NCBI RefSeq assembly: GCF_004917065.1
Contig: NZ_SSYA01000001.1
Span: 762,550-826,549, forward strand
Reading direction: 5' to 3'
Origin: Geomonas ferrireducens
GTDB taxonomy: Bacteria > Desulfobacterota > Desulfuromonadia > Geobacterales > Geobacteraceae
DNA: 64,000 nt
The notes under the pieces are model-generated. The model was given only the letters and a program-made list of their open reading frames with translations. It made no database searches and had not been told where the DNA came from. Positions 6,826-16,339 of the stretch are shown here, piece by piece; the first letter of the stretch is position 1; each line of letters opens with the position of its first letter. The position numbers and the translations under genes were made by a program.

Positions 6826-9800
6826 ATGCCCCTGAACATCTACACCAGCAATCAGATGGAGCGCCTGGTGGACCGCCTGGAAAAGGTGGTCCGCGCGCCG
6901 CGTCGCGCCCACTCTTCCCCTTTCGAGAAGGAGCTGATCGTGGTGCAGAGCAAGGGGATGCAGCGCTGGCTTTCCATGGAGCTCGCTGCCCGCATCGGGG
7001 TCTGGGCAAACGGCGAATTCCTCTTCCCCAACAAGTTCGTGGAGCAGCTCTTCGCGAAGGTGCTCCCGGGGTGCCCCGAAGAAGCCTCCCTCTTCTCCCC
7101 GGAAGTGATGACGTGGCGGGTGCTGGGACTTTTGCAGCAATCGGCGGGAAAGCCGGGATTCGAGGAGATCGCGGGGTATCTTGCCGACGACCGCGACGGG
7201 CTTAAGCGCATGCAGCTTGCCCGGCGCATCGCCGACACCTTCGACCGCTACACCATCTACCGCCCTGAATTCCTGCCGGCATGGGAAAAAGGGAAGGAAG
7301 AACACTGGCAGGCGCAGCTTTGGCGCGCGCTCACCGACGGCGTTGAAGAGAAGCACCGCGCCCGCCTGCTGGAAGAATTCAGAAAAGCGCTCGATGCCGG
7401 AAGCGTCCCCGAAGAGCGCCGCATCTCCGTAATCGGCATACCGTCGCTCCCCCCCTTCCACCTCGAGATCCTGGCCCGCGTCGCCCGTCACACCGAGGTG
7501 AACCTGTTCCTTTTGAACCCCTGTCGACAGTACTGGGGGGAGATCGTGTCGGAGCGGGAACTGGCCCGGCTGGAGAAAGAGGGGGACGGAGAGGAGCAGT
7601 GGTACGAGACCGGGAACCCACTCCTCGCCTCCTGGGGGAAGCTCGGGCGGGACTTCTTCGAAGCAATCATCGACGGCTGCGGTGAACACGAGCGGGAAGA
7701 CAGCTTCCCTCCCCTGCCGCAGGGCTCGCTTTTGCACGAGGTGCAGGCGGACATCGTCGAGCTGCGCGGAGCCGACGCCGGGGTACGCCAGGTGGCGCCG
7801 GACGACCGCTCCATCGAGGTGCACTCCTGCCACTCGCCGATGCGCGAGGTGGAGGTCCTCCATGACACGCTGCTCGCCATGTTCGACGCCGACCCGTCCC
7901 TCTCCCCACGCGACGTGCTGGTGATGACGCCGGACATCGAGGCGTACGCCCCGTACATCTCCGCGGCATTCGGCAATCCCGAGCCCGGTGCGGAGCGCAT
8001 CCCCTATTCCATCGCGGACCGAAGCCTCAAGAACGAGGGGGAGGCGGCGCAGGCGCTGCTCTCCATCCTCGCCCTGAGCGGTGGGCGCTACGGCGTCGCG
8101 ACCGTGATCGACATCCTCGAATCCCCGCCGGTTGCGCGGCGCTTCAACCTCTCGGCAGACGAGCTGGAGACGGTGCGCGACTGGCTGAGGGAAGCGAACA
8201 TCAGGTGGGGTATCGACGCGGCGCAGCGGGCGGAACAGGGAGTCCCCCCCTTCCACGAGAACTCGTGGGCCGCGGGTCTCGACCGACTGCTCCTAGGCTA
8301 CGCCATGAGCGGCGACGGCCGCTCATTCTACAACGAGATCCTACCCTTCGACAACATGGAGGGGGGCGCGGCGCTGGTGCTCGGGCGCTTCATGAACTTC
8401 TGCGACAGGCTGTTCGCCGAAACGAGGGGACTCGCCCGACTGCGGACCCCGGCACAGTGGGTCCCGGTACTGCGCCAGATCCTGGACGACTTCATCCTGC
8501 CGGACCGTGACGGGGAGCGCGAACTCCTTTCGCTGATCGAAATCGTGAAGAAGCTAGGCACGTGCGGCAGCGAAGCCGGTTTCGAGGAAGAGGTCGGCAT
8601 CGAGGTGGTGCGCTACTGGCTTGGAGAGCAGTTAGGGAGCTCCGAGCGCGGCCTCGGCTTTCTCACCGGCGGCGTTACCTTCTGCGCCATGCTCCCAATG
8701 CGCAGCATCCCCTTCCCGGTGGTGGCCCTGATCGGAATGGACGAGGGGCAGTTCCCGCGCCGCAACCCTGCCCAGGGCTTTGACCTGATGACCAGGGAGC
8801 GCCGACCGGGCGACCGCTCGCCGCGCGACGAGGATCGCTACCTGTTCCTCGAGGCGCTCCTCTCCGCCCGCAAGCGGCTGCATATAAGCTACGTCGGGCA
8901 GAGCATCAAGGACAACGCCGAGCTTCCCCCTTGCGTGCTGGTGAGCGAACTCCTCGATTACCTCGGGCGTTGCTTCGTGACCGCCGATGGGGAGAAGGCG
9001 GGACAGGTGCGGCACCACCCGCTGCAGCCCTTCAGCCCGAAGTACTTCAGCGGCGCCGACGGTTTCTTCAGCTATTCGCAGCAAAACTGCGCCGGGGCCG
9101 TCGCCAAGCTCTCCCCTCCCGCTCCCGCCGCCCCCTTCCTGGCAAGTCCGCTGGAGCCATGGGAGGAGGAAGGGACCGTCACAGTCAAGGCGCTGACCGA
9201 CTTTTTGTGCAACCCGGCAAAGGAGCTGTTGCGGCGCAGGCTCGGCATCCGCATCGAGGAAAAGGACGATCCGCTGGAAGAGACGGAACCGTTCGCGCTC
9301 GGCTCTTTGGAAAAGTACCAGCTGGAACAGGAGATCGTCGCGGCCGTGCTGCGCGGCGATGAACTCGAGGTCCCCTTCGCGGTGGCGTGCGCGCGCGGCG
9401 ACCTTCCCCCCGGGGTGTGCGGTGCGGCGCTGTACCAGAAGCTCGGCGAACCGGCGGCGGAGTTCGCAGAAAAGGTGCGCGAGGCTTGCGCAGGCGAGCC
9501 CCTCACCCCGCTGGACATAGATCTGAGCCTCCCCGCCGGTCGCATCGTGGGGCGCATCGAGGAGCTGCGCGGCGACGCCATGGTGCGCTACCGCTACACC
9601 GACCTGAAGGCGAAGGACCGACTCCGGCTGTGGGTCGAGCACCTGGTGCTTAACTGCGTCGAGGCCGAAGGGTATCCCCTCGAGAGCACCTTCGTCGCCG
9701 CCAACGGCACCGTCCGCACCCCGGCCATTGAGGGTTGCGAGGCTGAGTTGAACCGGCTTCTCGAGCTCTACCGAACCGGCATGCGGGCGCCGCTCAAGTT

Positions 9801-10047
9801 CTTCCCGGAGACCTCGCTCGAGTACGTCAAGAAGAGCCGCGATCCGAAGCAGGCGGGAAAGGCGCTTTCCGCCGCCGCGGGAGTCTGGCGCGGTAGCGAC
9901 TACAAGAAGGGGGAAGGAAAGGACCCGTACTGCCGCCGGTGCTTTGGCGAAGTCGCGCCGCTGGACGACGAGTTCCAGGCCCTCGCCCTCGCGGTTTGGG
10001 AGCCGATCCTGGAGCACCAGGCGATGAAGAGCGTGAAGAAAAAATGA
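6826..10047 (+). CDS. recC: RecBCD enzyme subunit RecC
   Basis: RecC of the RecBCD helicase-nuclease, which processes double-strand ends and recognises Chi in enteric bacteria. It is 1073 residues, slightly shorter than E. coli RecC. The opening IYTSNQMERLVDRL, then VVQSKGMQRWLSMELA and ANGEFLFPNKFVEQLF, is the family signature. FLLNPCRQYW near residue 230, SCHSPMREVEVLHD near 335 and DEGQFPRRN near 645 follow in the expected order. RecC has a defunct helicase and nuclease fold, so missing Walker motifs are normal. ATGA overlap with recB and recD downstream give a recC-recB-recD operon. Confidence 0.95.
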   Translation: MPLNIYTSNQMERLVDRLEKVVRAPRRAHSSPFEKELIVVQSKGMQRWLSMELAARIGVWANGEFLFPNKFVEQLFAKVLPGCPEEASLFSPEVMTWRVLGLLQQSAGKPGFEEIAGYLADDRDGLKRMQLARRIADTFDRYTIYRPEFLPAWEKGKEEHWQAQLWRALTDGVEEKHRARLLEEFRKALDAGSVPEERRISVIGIPSLPPFHLEILARVARHTEVNLFLLNPCRQYWGEIVSERELARLEKEGDGEEQWYETGNPLLASWGKLGRDFFEAIIDGCGEHEREDSFPPLPQGSLLHEVQADIVELRGADAGVRQVAPDDRSIEVHSCHSPMREVEVLHDTLLAMFDADPSLSPRDVLVMTPDIEAYAPYISAAFGNPEPGAERIPYSIADRSLKNEGEAAQALLSILALSGGRYGVATVIDILESPPVARRFNLSADELETVRDWLREANIRWGIDAAQRAEQGVPPFHENSWAAGLDRLLLGYAMSGDGRSFYNEILPFDNMEGGAALVLGRFMNFCDRLFAETRGLARLRTPAQWVPVLRQILDDFILPDRDGERELLSLIEIVKKLGTCGSEAGFEEEVGIEVVRYWLGEQLGSSERGLGFLTGGVTFCAMLPMRSIPFPVVALIGMDEGQFPRRNPAQGFDLMTRERRPGDRSPRDEDRYLFLEALLSARKRLHISYVGQSIKDNAELPPCVLVSELLDYLGRCFVTADGEKAGQVRHHPLQPFSPKYFSGADGFFSYSQQNCAGAVAKLSPPAPAAPFLASPLEPWEEEGTVTVKALTDFLCNPAKELLRRRLGIRIEEKDDPLEETEPFALGSLEKYQLEQEIVAAVLRGDELEVPFAVACARGDLPPGVCGAALYQKLGEPAAEFAEKVREACAGEPLTPLDIDLSLPAGRIVGRIEELRGDAMVRYRYTDLKAKDRLRLWVEHLVLNCVEAEGYPLESTFVAANGTVRTPAIEGCEAELNRLLELYRTGMRAPLKFFPETSLEYVKKSRDPKQAGKALSAAAGVWRGSDYKKGEGKDPYCRRCFGEVAPLDDEFQALALAVWEPILEHQAMKSVKKK

Positions 10048-13000
10048 AACGTTTCGACCTCCTACATACCCCGCTTGCCGGGCGCAACTTGATCGAGGCG
10101 AGTGCCGGCACCGGCAAGACCTTCACCATCGCCGGGGTCTACCTGCGCCTGGTCATCGAGAAAGAGCTCGACGTGTCGCGCATCCTTGTAGTGACATTCA
10201 CCGAGGCCGCGACGAAGGAGCTGAAGGAACGCATCAGGAAGAAGTTAAAGGACGCGGAAGAAGGCTTCCAGACCGGGGCGAGCGACGACTTCCTCATCGC
10301 CGGGATCATGGAACGTACCGCGGATCACGCGCGGGTAAGAAGGCTTCTGGCGAGTGCGGTGCGCAGCTTCGACGAGGCCGCCATCTTCACCATTCACGGT
10401 TTCTGCCAGAGGATGCTGCAGGACAACCCCTTCGAGAGCGGGTCGCTTTGCGACACCGAACTCGTCACCGACCAGGGAAAGATCTTAAGCGAGATCGCCC
10501 AAGACTACTGGCGCATCAACTGTTACGGCGCCCCGGTGGCGCGGATCGCCGCCGCCGACCAGGCGAAGGTGACCCCGGAGTCGCTGCTGAAACTCGTGAA
10601 GCGGGTCAGCGGCGACCCGTACGCCGCCGTAGTCCCCGCCGCACCGGCCGCCACCGAGGAGATCCCGGAGTGGCTCCTCGCGCTCAAGCGCAACTTCTTC
10701 GACTACCTGCGTGCCGAACTCCCGAAGCGAAAGCGGCTGAAAAACGTCCGTTCCTTCGACGACCTCTTAGCCGACCTGCATGCCGCGCTGATCCGCACCG
10801 GCTCCACGCTCCCGAAGCTGATACGTGAGCGCTACCAGGCCGCACTGATCGACGAATTCCAGGACACCGACCCGGTCCAGTTCGCCATCTTTGACGCCGT
10901 CTATCCCGCGGACTGCGAGCTCCCCTTCTTCCTGATCGGCGACCCGAAACAGGCCATCTACAGCTTCCGCGGCGCCGACATCTTCGCCTACATGGGGGCG
11001 GCGGAGGCGACGGAAAAGCGGCACACCCTGCTGCAGAACTTCCGCTCCGAGGCGACGCTCATCGAAGCGGTGAACGCGGTCTTCGACTCTCGCGAGCTCC
11101 CTTTTCTGCACGAAAAAATCGGCTTCAACAAGGTCGAGGCGGCGCCCAAGGAAAAAAGCGTCCTGAAGGTGAACGGCGAGCGCAAGGCCCCGCTCAAATT
11201 CTGGTTCGCCCCCCGCACCGAGCCGGGCAAACCAATCAACAAGGGAGACGCATGGGAGCTCCTCCCGGAGACGGTGGCCTCCGAGATCGCACGACTCCTG
11301 CGTGACGCAAACGCTGGGAAGCTCGCCGTCGACGAGCTGAAAAAGGATGGCGAAGAGGAGCACTGGGAGCGGCGGCCGGTCCGGCCGCGTGACATAGCCG
11401 TCCTGGTGCGTGCGAACCATCAAGCGAAACTGATGCAGCAGGCGCTCACCCGCAGGGGCATCCCGAGCGTTCTTTGCAACGCTGGAAACCTCTTCGAATC
11501 CGAGGAGGCGACCGAACTGCTGAGGCTTTTGAGCGCCGTGGCGCAGCCGGGACACGAGGCGCTTCTGCGCGGCGCGCTGGCGACCGACTTGGTCGGAGTC
11601 ACCGGCACCGAGCTCGCAGAGCTCATCGATGACGAGGACAAGTGGGAGGAGATCCTGGAAGAGTTCCGGGACTACCACGACACCTGGAACGCCGGGAGCT
11701 GCATGGCGATGGCGCTGCAGTTCATGGAGCGGCGCAAGGTGCGCGAGCGGCTGCTCGCCGGGCCGATGGGGGAACGGCGCCTCACCAACGTGCTGCACGC
11801 GGTCGAGACCATCCACCAGGCCCAGGTGAAGGAGCGCCTCGGAATGGAAGGGGTCGTAACCTGGCTCTCCGGCCGCATCACCGAAGATCCCAAGAAGGAA
11901 GAGTACGAGGTACGCCTGGAGACTGACGAGGAAGCGGTACAACTCGTCACCATCCACAAGAGCAAGGGGCTCGAGTACCCGATCGTCTTTCTCCCGTTCT
12001 CATGGGCCGAGCCGGGCAGCAAGGACGAGGGTGCCCTCTTTCACGACGGCAACGGCCGTGTCGTCCTCGACATCGGTTCGCCGGAGATGGAACAAAGCCG
12101 GGCGAAGGCGGCACAGGAAGCGCTCGCCGAGAGCCTGCGCCTGCTCTACGTCGCCCTAACCCGAGGCAAGCACCGCACCTACGTCATCTGGGGCGCCTTC
12201 AAGGACGCCGGCGACAGTTCCCTGCATTACCTGCTGCATCCGGGGCATAGCGCGGTCAAAGGGCAGGTGGCGATCAGCGACGACGACATCCTCGAGCGTC
12301 TGGGAGAGCTCGCAACCTCGTCCCCCGGAAACATCGAGGTGCTGACCATGCCGCCAGCCGACCTGCAGGGATACCGGGCGAGCGAGGAGAAGGCGCCCGA
12401 ACTGGCACCGCTGGTGTTCACCGGCGCCATCTCCCGCGACTGGCGCGTGGCGAGCTTCACCTCCCTTTCCAGCAGCCGGCACCACGCGTCCCACACCGCC
12501 GAGCTGCCCGACCACGACGAGGAAAGCTTGGGCGAGGAAAACCCGGCGCGCGACGTGGAGCCTACCGGCATCTTCGCCTTCCCCAAGGGGGCGAAAGCGG
12601 GCATCTTCCTGCACAAGATCTTCGAGGAGCTCGACTTCACGCGGAGCGCCGAGCGGCTCGCGCCGCTGGTCGAGGACGAGCTGGACAAGCACGGTTTCTC
12701 CACCGACTGGAAACAGGCCGTGTGCGACATGGTGGAGAACGTCCTTACGGCCCCGCTTGGAGAACAGGGAATCCCCCTGGCAGAGGTAGGGCCGGAGCGG
12801 CGCCTCACCGAGCTTGAGTTCTTCTTCCCACTCGCGGCACTTACCTCGGAGCGGCTTAAAGAAGCGGCGGAGCGATTCATGGCCGCACGGGGGGCGGAGG
12901 CCGTCTTCCCGGTGGATATGGCCGAGCTTTTCTCCCGGCTCTCCTTCGCGCCGGTCCGGGGGATGCTGCTCGGTTTCATCGACCTCATCTTCGAGCATGG

Positions 13001-13418
13001 CGGGCGCTACTACATCGTGGACTGGAAGTCGAACCACCTGGGCAACGCTCCTTCGGACTACGGCCCGGCTGCGCTCAGGCGCGAGATGGAGGAGAACTTC
13101 TATCCGCTGCAGTACCTCCTCTACACCGTGGCGCTCGACAACTACCTGCGGCTGCGCGTCCAGGATTACGACTACGACCGCCATTTCGGTGGGATCTTCT
13201 ACCTCTTCCTGCGCGGTGTCGACGGTACAGGACACGGCGTCTTCGCCGACCGACCGCCGAAGGAGTTCATTACCGAACTCGCCGCCGTGCTGTTGCCGGA
13301 GACGGTGCAGCACGAGGAAGCGCAGCCCTCACCCCAGCCCTCTCCCGGTGGGCGAGGGAGAGTGGACAAAAAGAGCAAGAAAGCGGCGGATCAGCAGTTG
13401 AGCTTGGATTTGTTCTAA
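10044..13418 (+). CDS. recB: RecBCD enzyme subunit RecB (helicase-nuclease)
   Basis: 3'-5' SF1A helicase and nuclease subunit, 1124 residues. The P-loop ASAGTGKT is at residues 19-26, IHGFCQRML follows, the DE-box is in LIDEFQDTDPVQF, motif III in LIGDPKQAIYSFRGAD, and motif V/VI in VTIHKSKGLEYPIVF and LLYVALTRGK. The RecB-family nuclease sits near residue 975 (GFIDLIF...YYIVDWKSN). The start ATG overlaps the recC stop. The C-terminal tail is odd: residues about 1094-1107 (SPQPSPGGRGR) are encoded by a palindromic repeat that also occurs twice downstream, so the repeat has been accommodated in frame, after the nuclease domain. Confidence 0.95.
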   Translation: MKRFDLLHTPLAGRNLIEASAGTGKTFTIAGVYLRLVIEKELDVSRILVVTFTEAATKELKERIRKKLKDAEEGFQTGASDDFLIAGIMERTADHARVRRLLASAVRSFDEAAIFTIHGFCQRMLQDNPFESGSLCDTELVTDQGKILSEIAQDYWRINCYGAPVARIAAADQAKVTPESLLKLVKRVSGDPYAAVVPAAPAATEEIPEWLLALKRNFFDYLRAELPKRKRLKNVRSFDDLLADLHAALIRTGSTLPKLIRERYQAALIDEFQDTDPVQFAIFDAVYPADCELPFFLIGDPKQAIYSFRGADIFAYMGAAEATEKRHTLLQNFRSEATLIEAVNAVFDSRELPFLHEKIGFNKVEAAPKEKSVLKVNGERKAPLKFWFAPRTEPGKPINKGDAWELLPETVASEIARLLRDANAGKLAVDELKKDGEEEHWERRPVRPRDIAVLVRANHQAKLMQQALTRRGIPSVLCNAGNLFESEEATELLRLLSAVAQPGHEALLRGALATDLVGVTGTELAELIDDEDKWEEILEEFRDYHDTWNAGSCMAMALQFMERRKVRERLLAGPMGERRLTNVLHAVETIHQAQVKERLGMEGVVTWLSGRITEDPKKEEYEVRLETDEEAVQLVTIHKSKGLEYPIVFLPFSWAEPGSKDEGALFHDGNGRVVLDIGSPEMEQSRAKAAQEALAESLRLLYVALTRGKHRTYVIWGAFKDAGDSSLHYLLHPGHSAVKGQVAISDDDILERLGELATSSPGNIEVLTMPPADLQGYRASEEKAPELAPLVFTGAISRDWRVASFTSLSSSRHHASHTAELPDHDEESLGEENPARDVEPTGIFAFPKGAKAGIFLHKIFEELDFTRSAERLAPLVEDELDKHGFSTDWKQAVCDMVENVLTAPLGEQGIPLAEVGPERRLTELEFFFPLAALTSERLKEAAERFMAARGAEAVFPVDMAELFSRLSFAPVRGMLLGFIDLIFEHGGRYYIVDWKSNHLGNAPSDYGPAALRREMEENFYPLQYLLYTVALDNYLRLRVQDYDYDRHFGGIFYLFLRGVDGTGHGVFADRPPKEFITELAAVLLPETVQHEEAQPSPQPSPGGRGRVDKKSKKAADQQLSLDLF
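13325..13362 (+). repeat. Palindromic repeat copy inside recB
   Basis: CCCTCACCCCAGCCCTCTCCC followed by GGTGGGCGAGGGAG lies in the recB reading frame and encodes the SPQPSPGGRGR tail segment. The same sequence recurs at 13535-13572 and, inverted, at 13459-13503 and 54097-54133. Confidence 0.85.
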
Positions 13419-13458
13419 GAGAACAAAGACCGGAAAGCCGGAAGGATCTGTACATAGT

Positions 13459-13572
13459 TCCCTCTCCCGCCGGGAGAGGGTGCCCAAAGGGCGGGTGAGG
13501 GCGTTGCCACGAAGTGAGTAATTGGCGCTTCCGGCGCCCTCACCCTAGCCCTCTCCCGGTGGGCGAGGGGAC
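13459..13572. repeat. Two further palindromic repeat copies between recB and recD
   Basis: The first copy (13459-13503) holds a perfect palindrome, CCCTCTCCCG / CGGGAGAGGG (13460-13480). The second (13535-13572) reads CCCTCACCCTAGCCCTCTCCC then GGTGGGCGAGGGG, in the opposite orientation. Together they could fold into a large structure in the recB-recD mRNA and separate recD from its operon. A tandem CCTCTGTGGA/CCTCGGTGTC/CTCTGTGTTG stretch follows at 13610-13640, just before the recD start. Confidence 0.8.
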
Positions 13573-13665
13573 GTTTTGCTTTACCCCTGAAGTCGATTTT
13601 CCTCCATGACCTCTGTGGACCTCGGTGTCCTCTGTGTTGATGCTTTTTTGATTTACAGGTGCCCC

Positions 13666-15468
13666 ATGACTCCTGAAGGAGCGCAATTAAACGACATAGA
13701 CCGGCAGTTCGCCGCCTTCATCTGTAGGCAGGCGGGAAGCCGTGATCCCCACCTGGAAGCGGCGGCGGCCCTTTTGAGCCGCGGCGTGACGGCCGGGGAC
13801 GTCTGCCTGGATCTCGCCGGCGCGCTCGATGAAGGGCGTGCCGCCGGGTACCGGCTCGAGTCGGTTGCGACTTGGCGCGAGCGCCTTGCCGCCGCGCCGG
13901 TGGTCGGGGATCCCGGCGAATTCAAGCCGCTCATCCTGGACCAAGCGGACCGGCTCTACCTGCAGCGCTACTGGCGCTACGAGAACGAACTCGCGGAGGC
14001 GATCCTCAAGCGCGGCGAGCCCGCCCAGTTCGACCGCGAGCGTCTCAAGCAGGGCCTTGCCCGCCTCTTCCCCGCAACGCCGGGAGGAACGGACTGGCAA
14101 CGGGTCGCCGCCCTTGCAGCCGTAACCAGGCGCTTCTGCGTCATCTCCGGCGGACCGGGCACCGGTAAGACCTCCACCGTGGTTAAGGTGCTGGCACTCC
14201 TTTTGGAGCAGGCGGAAGCCATGGGCACCGGGAGCGCCCTACGCATCGCCCTCGCCGCCCCCACCGGTAAGGCAGCCGCGCGACTGAAGGAATCCATCGC
14301 CGCCGGTCTGGACAAGGCGGGACAGGAGGTGCGCGGCCTCATCCCGGAGGACGTCTTCACCCTGCACCGGCTCCTCGGATACCTGAAGGGATCGAGCGGC
14401 TTCCGCCACAACAGTGAGAATCCGCTACCCTACGACGTCGTCATCGTGGACGAGGCGTCCATGGTTTCCCTGCCGCTCATGGCGAAGCTCCTCTGCGCCC
14501 TGCGCCGGGACACCCGCCTGATCCTGCTGGGCGACCGGGACCAGCTCGCCTCCGTCGAGGCCGGTGCGGTGCTGGGCGACATGTGCGACACCGGCGCCGT
14601 GCACGGCTTCTCCCCCGACTTCGCAGCGCTCGCCGCCGAAGTTGCGGGCGATGCCGTCTCCGTCCAGCCGGGGCTGGGACCGCTGGGCGATGCCGTGGTG
14701 CTGCTTAAGAAAAGCTACCGTTTCTCGTCCACCGGCGGTATCGGCAAGATCGGCGCGCTGGTGAACGCAGGAGACGCCGCCGCGGCCCTTGCCGCCTGCC
14801 TCGATCCGGCCCTCCCCGAGGTCTCGCTGGCATCACTTCCCCCCGCCGGTGGCTTGGCCGACGCCCTCGCCAAGCGCATCACCGACGGGTATGCGGAATA
14901 CCTGCACGAGCAGAGCCCCGAAGAGGCGTTCGCCAAGTTCAGCCGGTTCCGCATCCTGTGCGCCATGCGCAGCGGGCCGTACGGAGTCGAGTCCGTCAAC
15001 CAGCTCGTACGGCAGCGCCTGGCGCAAGCCGGGCTCATCCATCCGCACGGGCGCTGGTACGCGGGGCAGCCCGTCATGATCAGCAAAAACGACTACAACC
15101 TCGGACTCTTCAACGGCGACGTGGGACTCATCCTTCCCGATGCCGAGTCCGGCGGCGAGCTGCGCGCCTTCTTCCCCTCCGGCTCCGGGGGGATGCGCAA
15201 GGTGCTGCCGCTCAGGCTCCCCGAGTACGAGTGCGCCTTCGCCATGACCGTGCACAAGAGCCAGGGCTCCGAGTTCGACCGCGTCCTGCTCGTCCTCCCC
15301 GACCGCGACACGCCGGTCTTGACGCGGGAACTGCTGTACACCGCGATCACCAGGGCGAAGAGCTCCGCCGAGATTCTATCCACAGAAGAACTGTTCCTCT
15401 CCACAGTTGAGCGTCGCGTTGTCCGACGGTCAGGCCTGCGCGAACGCCTTTGGGGGCCAATCATCTGA
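13666..15468 (+). CDS. recD: RecBCD enzyme subunit RecD (5'-3' helicase)
   Basis: 5'-3' SF1B helicase subunit, 600 residues (E. coli RecD 608). Residues 1-150 are the RecC-contacting N-domain (FICRQAGSRDPHL). The P-loop SGGPGTGKTST is near 163, then LAAPTGKAAARL, VDEASMVSLPLM (motif II), LLGDRDQLASVEAGAVLGD (motif III), and MTVHKSQGSEFDRVLL with LLYTAITRAK (motifs V-VI). ATG 13666 is preferred over the in-frame ATG at 13606, which lies in a repetitive stretch. It is separated from recB by 247 bp of repeats but is clearly part of the locus. Confidence 0.94.
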   Translation: MTPEGAQLNDIDRQFAAFICRQAGSRDPHLEAAAALLSRGVTAGDVCLDLAGALDEGRAAGYRLESVATWRERLAAAPVVGDPGEFKPLILDQADRLYLQRYWRYENELAEAILKRGEPAQFDRERLKQGLARLFPATPGGTDWQRVAALAAVTRRFCVISGGPGTGKTSTVVKVLALLLEQAEAMGTGSALRIALAAPTGKAAARLKESIAAGLDKAGQEVRGLIPEDVFTLHRLLGYLKGSSGFRHNSENPLPYDVVIVDEASMVSLPLMAKLLCALRRDTRLILLGDRDQLASVEAGAVLGDMCDTGAVHGFSPDFAALAAEVAGDAVSVQPGLGPLGDAVVLLKKSYRFSSTGGIGKIGALVNAGDAAAALAACLDPALPEVSLASLPPAGGLADALAKRITDGYAEYLHEQSPEEAFAKFSRFRILCAMRSGPYGVESVNQLVRQRLAQAGLIHPHGRWYAGQPVMISKNDYNLGLFNGDVGLILPDAESGGELRAFFPSGSGGMRKVLPLRLPEYECAFAMTVHKSQGSEFDRVLLVLPDRDTPVLTRELLYTAITRAKSSAEILSTEELFLSTVERRVVRRSGLRERLWGPII

Positions 15469-15539
15469 CCTCCGCATGCCTTCACAAGCCCTCCCTCGCC
15501 CTACGGGAGACCCACTTCATCCACTACCAAGGAGCAACC

Positions 15540-16337
15540 ATGCACTGCACCGTTAATGATATAAACATCGCCTATGATGAAGCAGGCCAAGGCCCTGCCG
15601 TCCTGCTCATCCACGGCTTTCCTCTCAACCGCCAGATGTGGCAGCCGCAACTGAAGCCGATTGCCGACGCCGGTTACCGTGTCATCGCCCCGGACCTGCG
15701 CGGCTTCGGCGCAAGCGACGCACCCGCCGGGCCTTACAGCATGGAACTTCTCGCCGAAGATATGATCGCCCTCATGGATGCTTTGAAGATCGACAAAGCG
15801 GTCATCGGCGGCATGTCCATGGGGGGCTACGTCCTCATGAACCTCCTGGAGCGCTACCCGGAAAGGGTCCGTGCCGCCTGCTTCATCGCGACCCGCAGCA
15901 ACGCGGACGACGAAGCGGGACGCGAGCGGAGAAAGGCCATGGCCGCGGAGGCTGAGAGGCTCGGCGCCAACCCGATCATCAAGATATTCGCTGAACTGCT
16001 GTTCGCGGCGGAGACCTCGCAGGAAAGCCCGGCGCTGATCGCCCGCGTCACCGCGTGGATGCGCGAAACCCGTCCGCAGGGGCTCGCCGGCGGTCTGCTC
16101 GGCATGCGCAACCGCAAGGACTACACAGCCCTCCTCCCCACGTTCAAGCACCCCTCATTGGTGATCGCAGGCGCGGAAGATCGTGCCGCCCCCGCAGAAA
16201 CCGCCGAGACGCTGATCCATGGACTTGCCGGCTGCCGGAGCAAAGTAATCGAAAAGGCAGGGCACATGGTGAACATGGAACAGCCTGAAATCTTCAACGA
16301 GACCATGATCTCTTTCCTTAAATCGCTACCGGAGTAG
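15540..16337 (+). CDS. Alpha/beta-fold hydrolase
   Basis: A 265-residue hydrolase of the BioH/haloperoxidase type. It has LLIHGFPLNRQMW (oxyanion HG), DLRGFGASDAP, nucleophile Ser93 in GGMSMGGYV, an acid residue in IAGAEDRAAP and the catalytic His in KAGHMVNMEQPE. The start has a good AAGGAG site six bases upstream. It is 71 bp after recD and 2 bp before rmuC, so probably in the same transcript. Esterase, lactonase and non-heme peroxidase activities are all common in this family, and the sequence does not decide between them. Confidence 0.85.
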   Translation: MHCTVNDINIAYDEAGQGPAVLLIHGFPLNRQMWQPQLKPIADAGYRVIAPDLRGFGASDAPAGPYSMELLAEDMIALMDALKIDKAVIGGMSMGGYVLMNLLERYPERVRAACFIATRSNADDEAGRERRKAMAAEAERLGANPIIKIFAELLFAAETSQESPALIARVTAWMRETRPQGLAGGLLGMRNRKDYTALLPTFKHPSLVIAGAEDRAAPAETAETLIHGLAGCRSKVIEKAGHMVNMEQPEIFNETMISFLKSLPE

Positions 16338-16339
16338 CC

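Noticed and set aside
6622-8256. 544-residue minus-strand open frame
   Set aside because: Shadow of recC with low-complexity composition; recC is certain on the plus strand.
8632-10017. 461-residue minus-strand open frame
   Set aside because: Shadow of recC 3' half, no recognisable domain.
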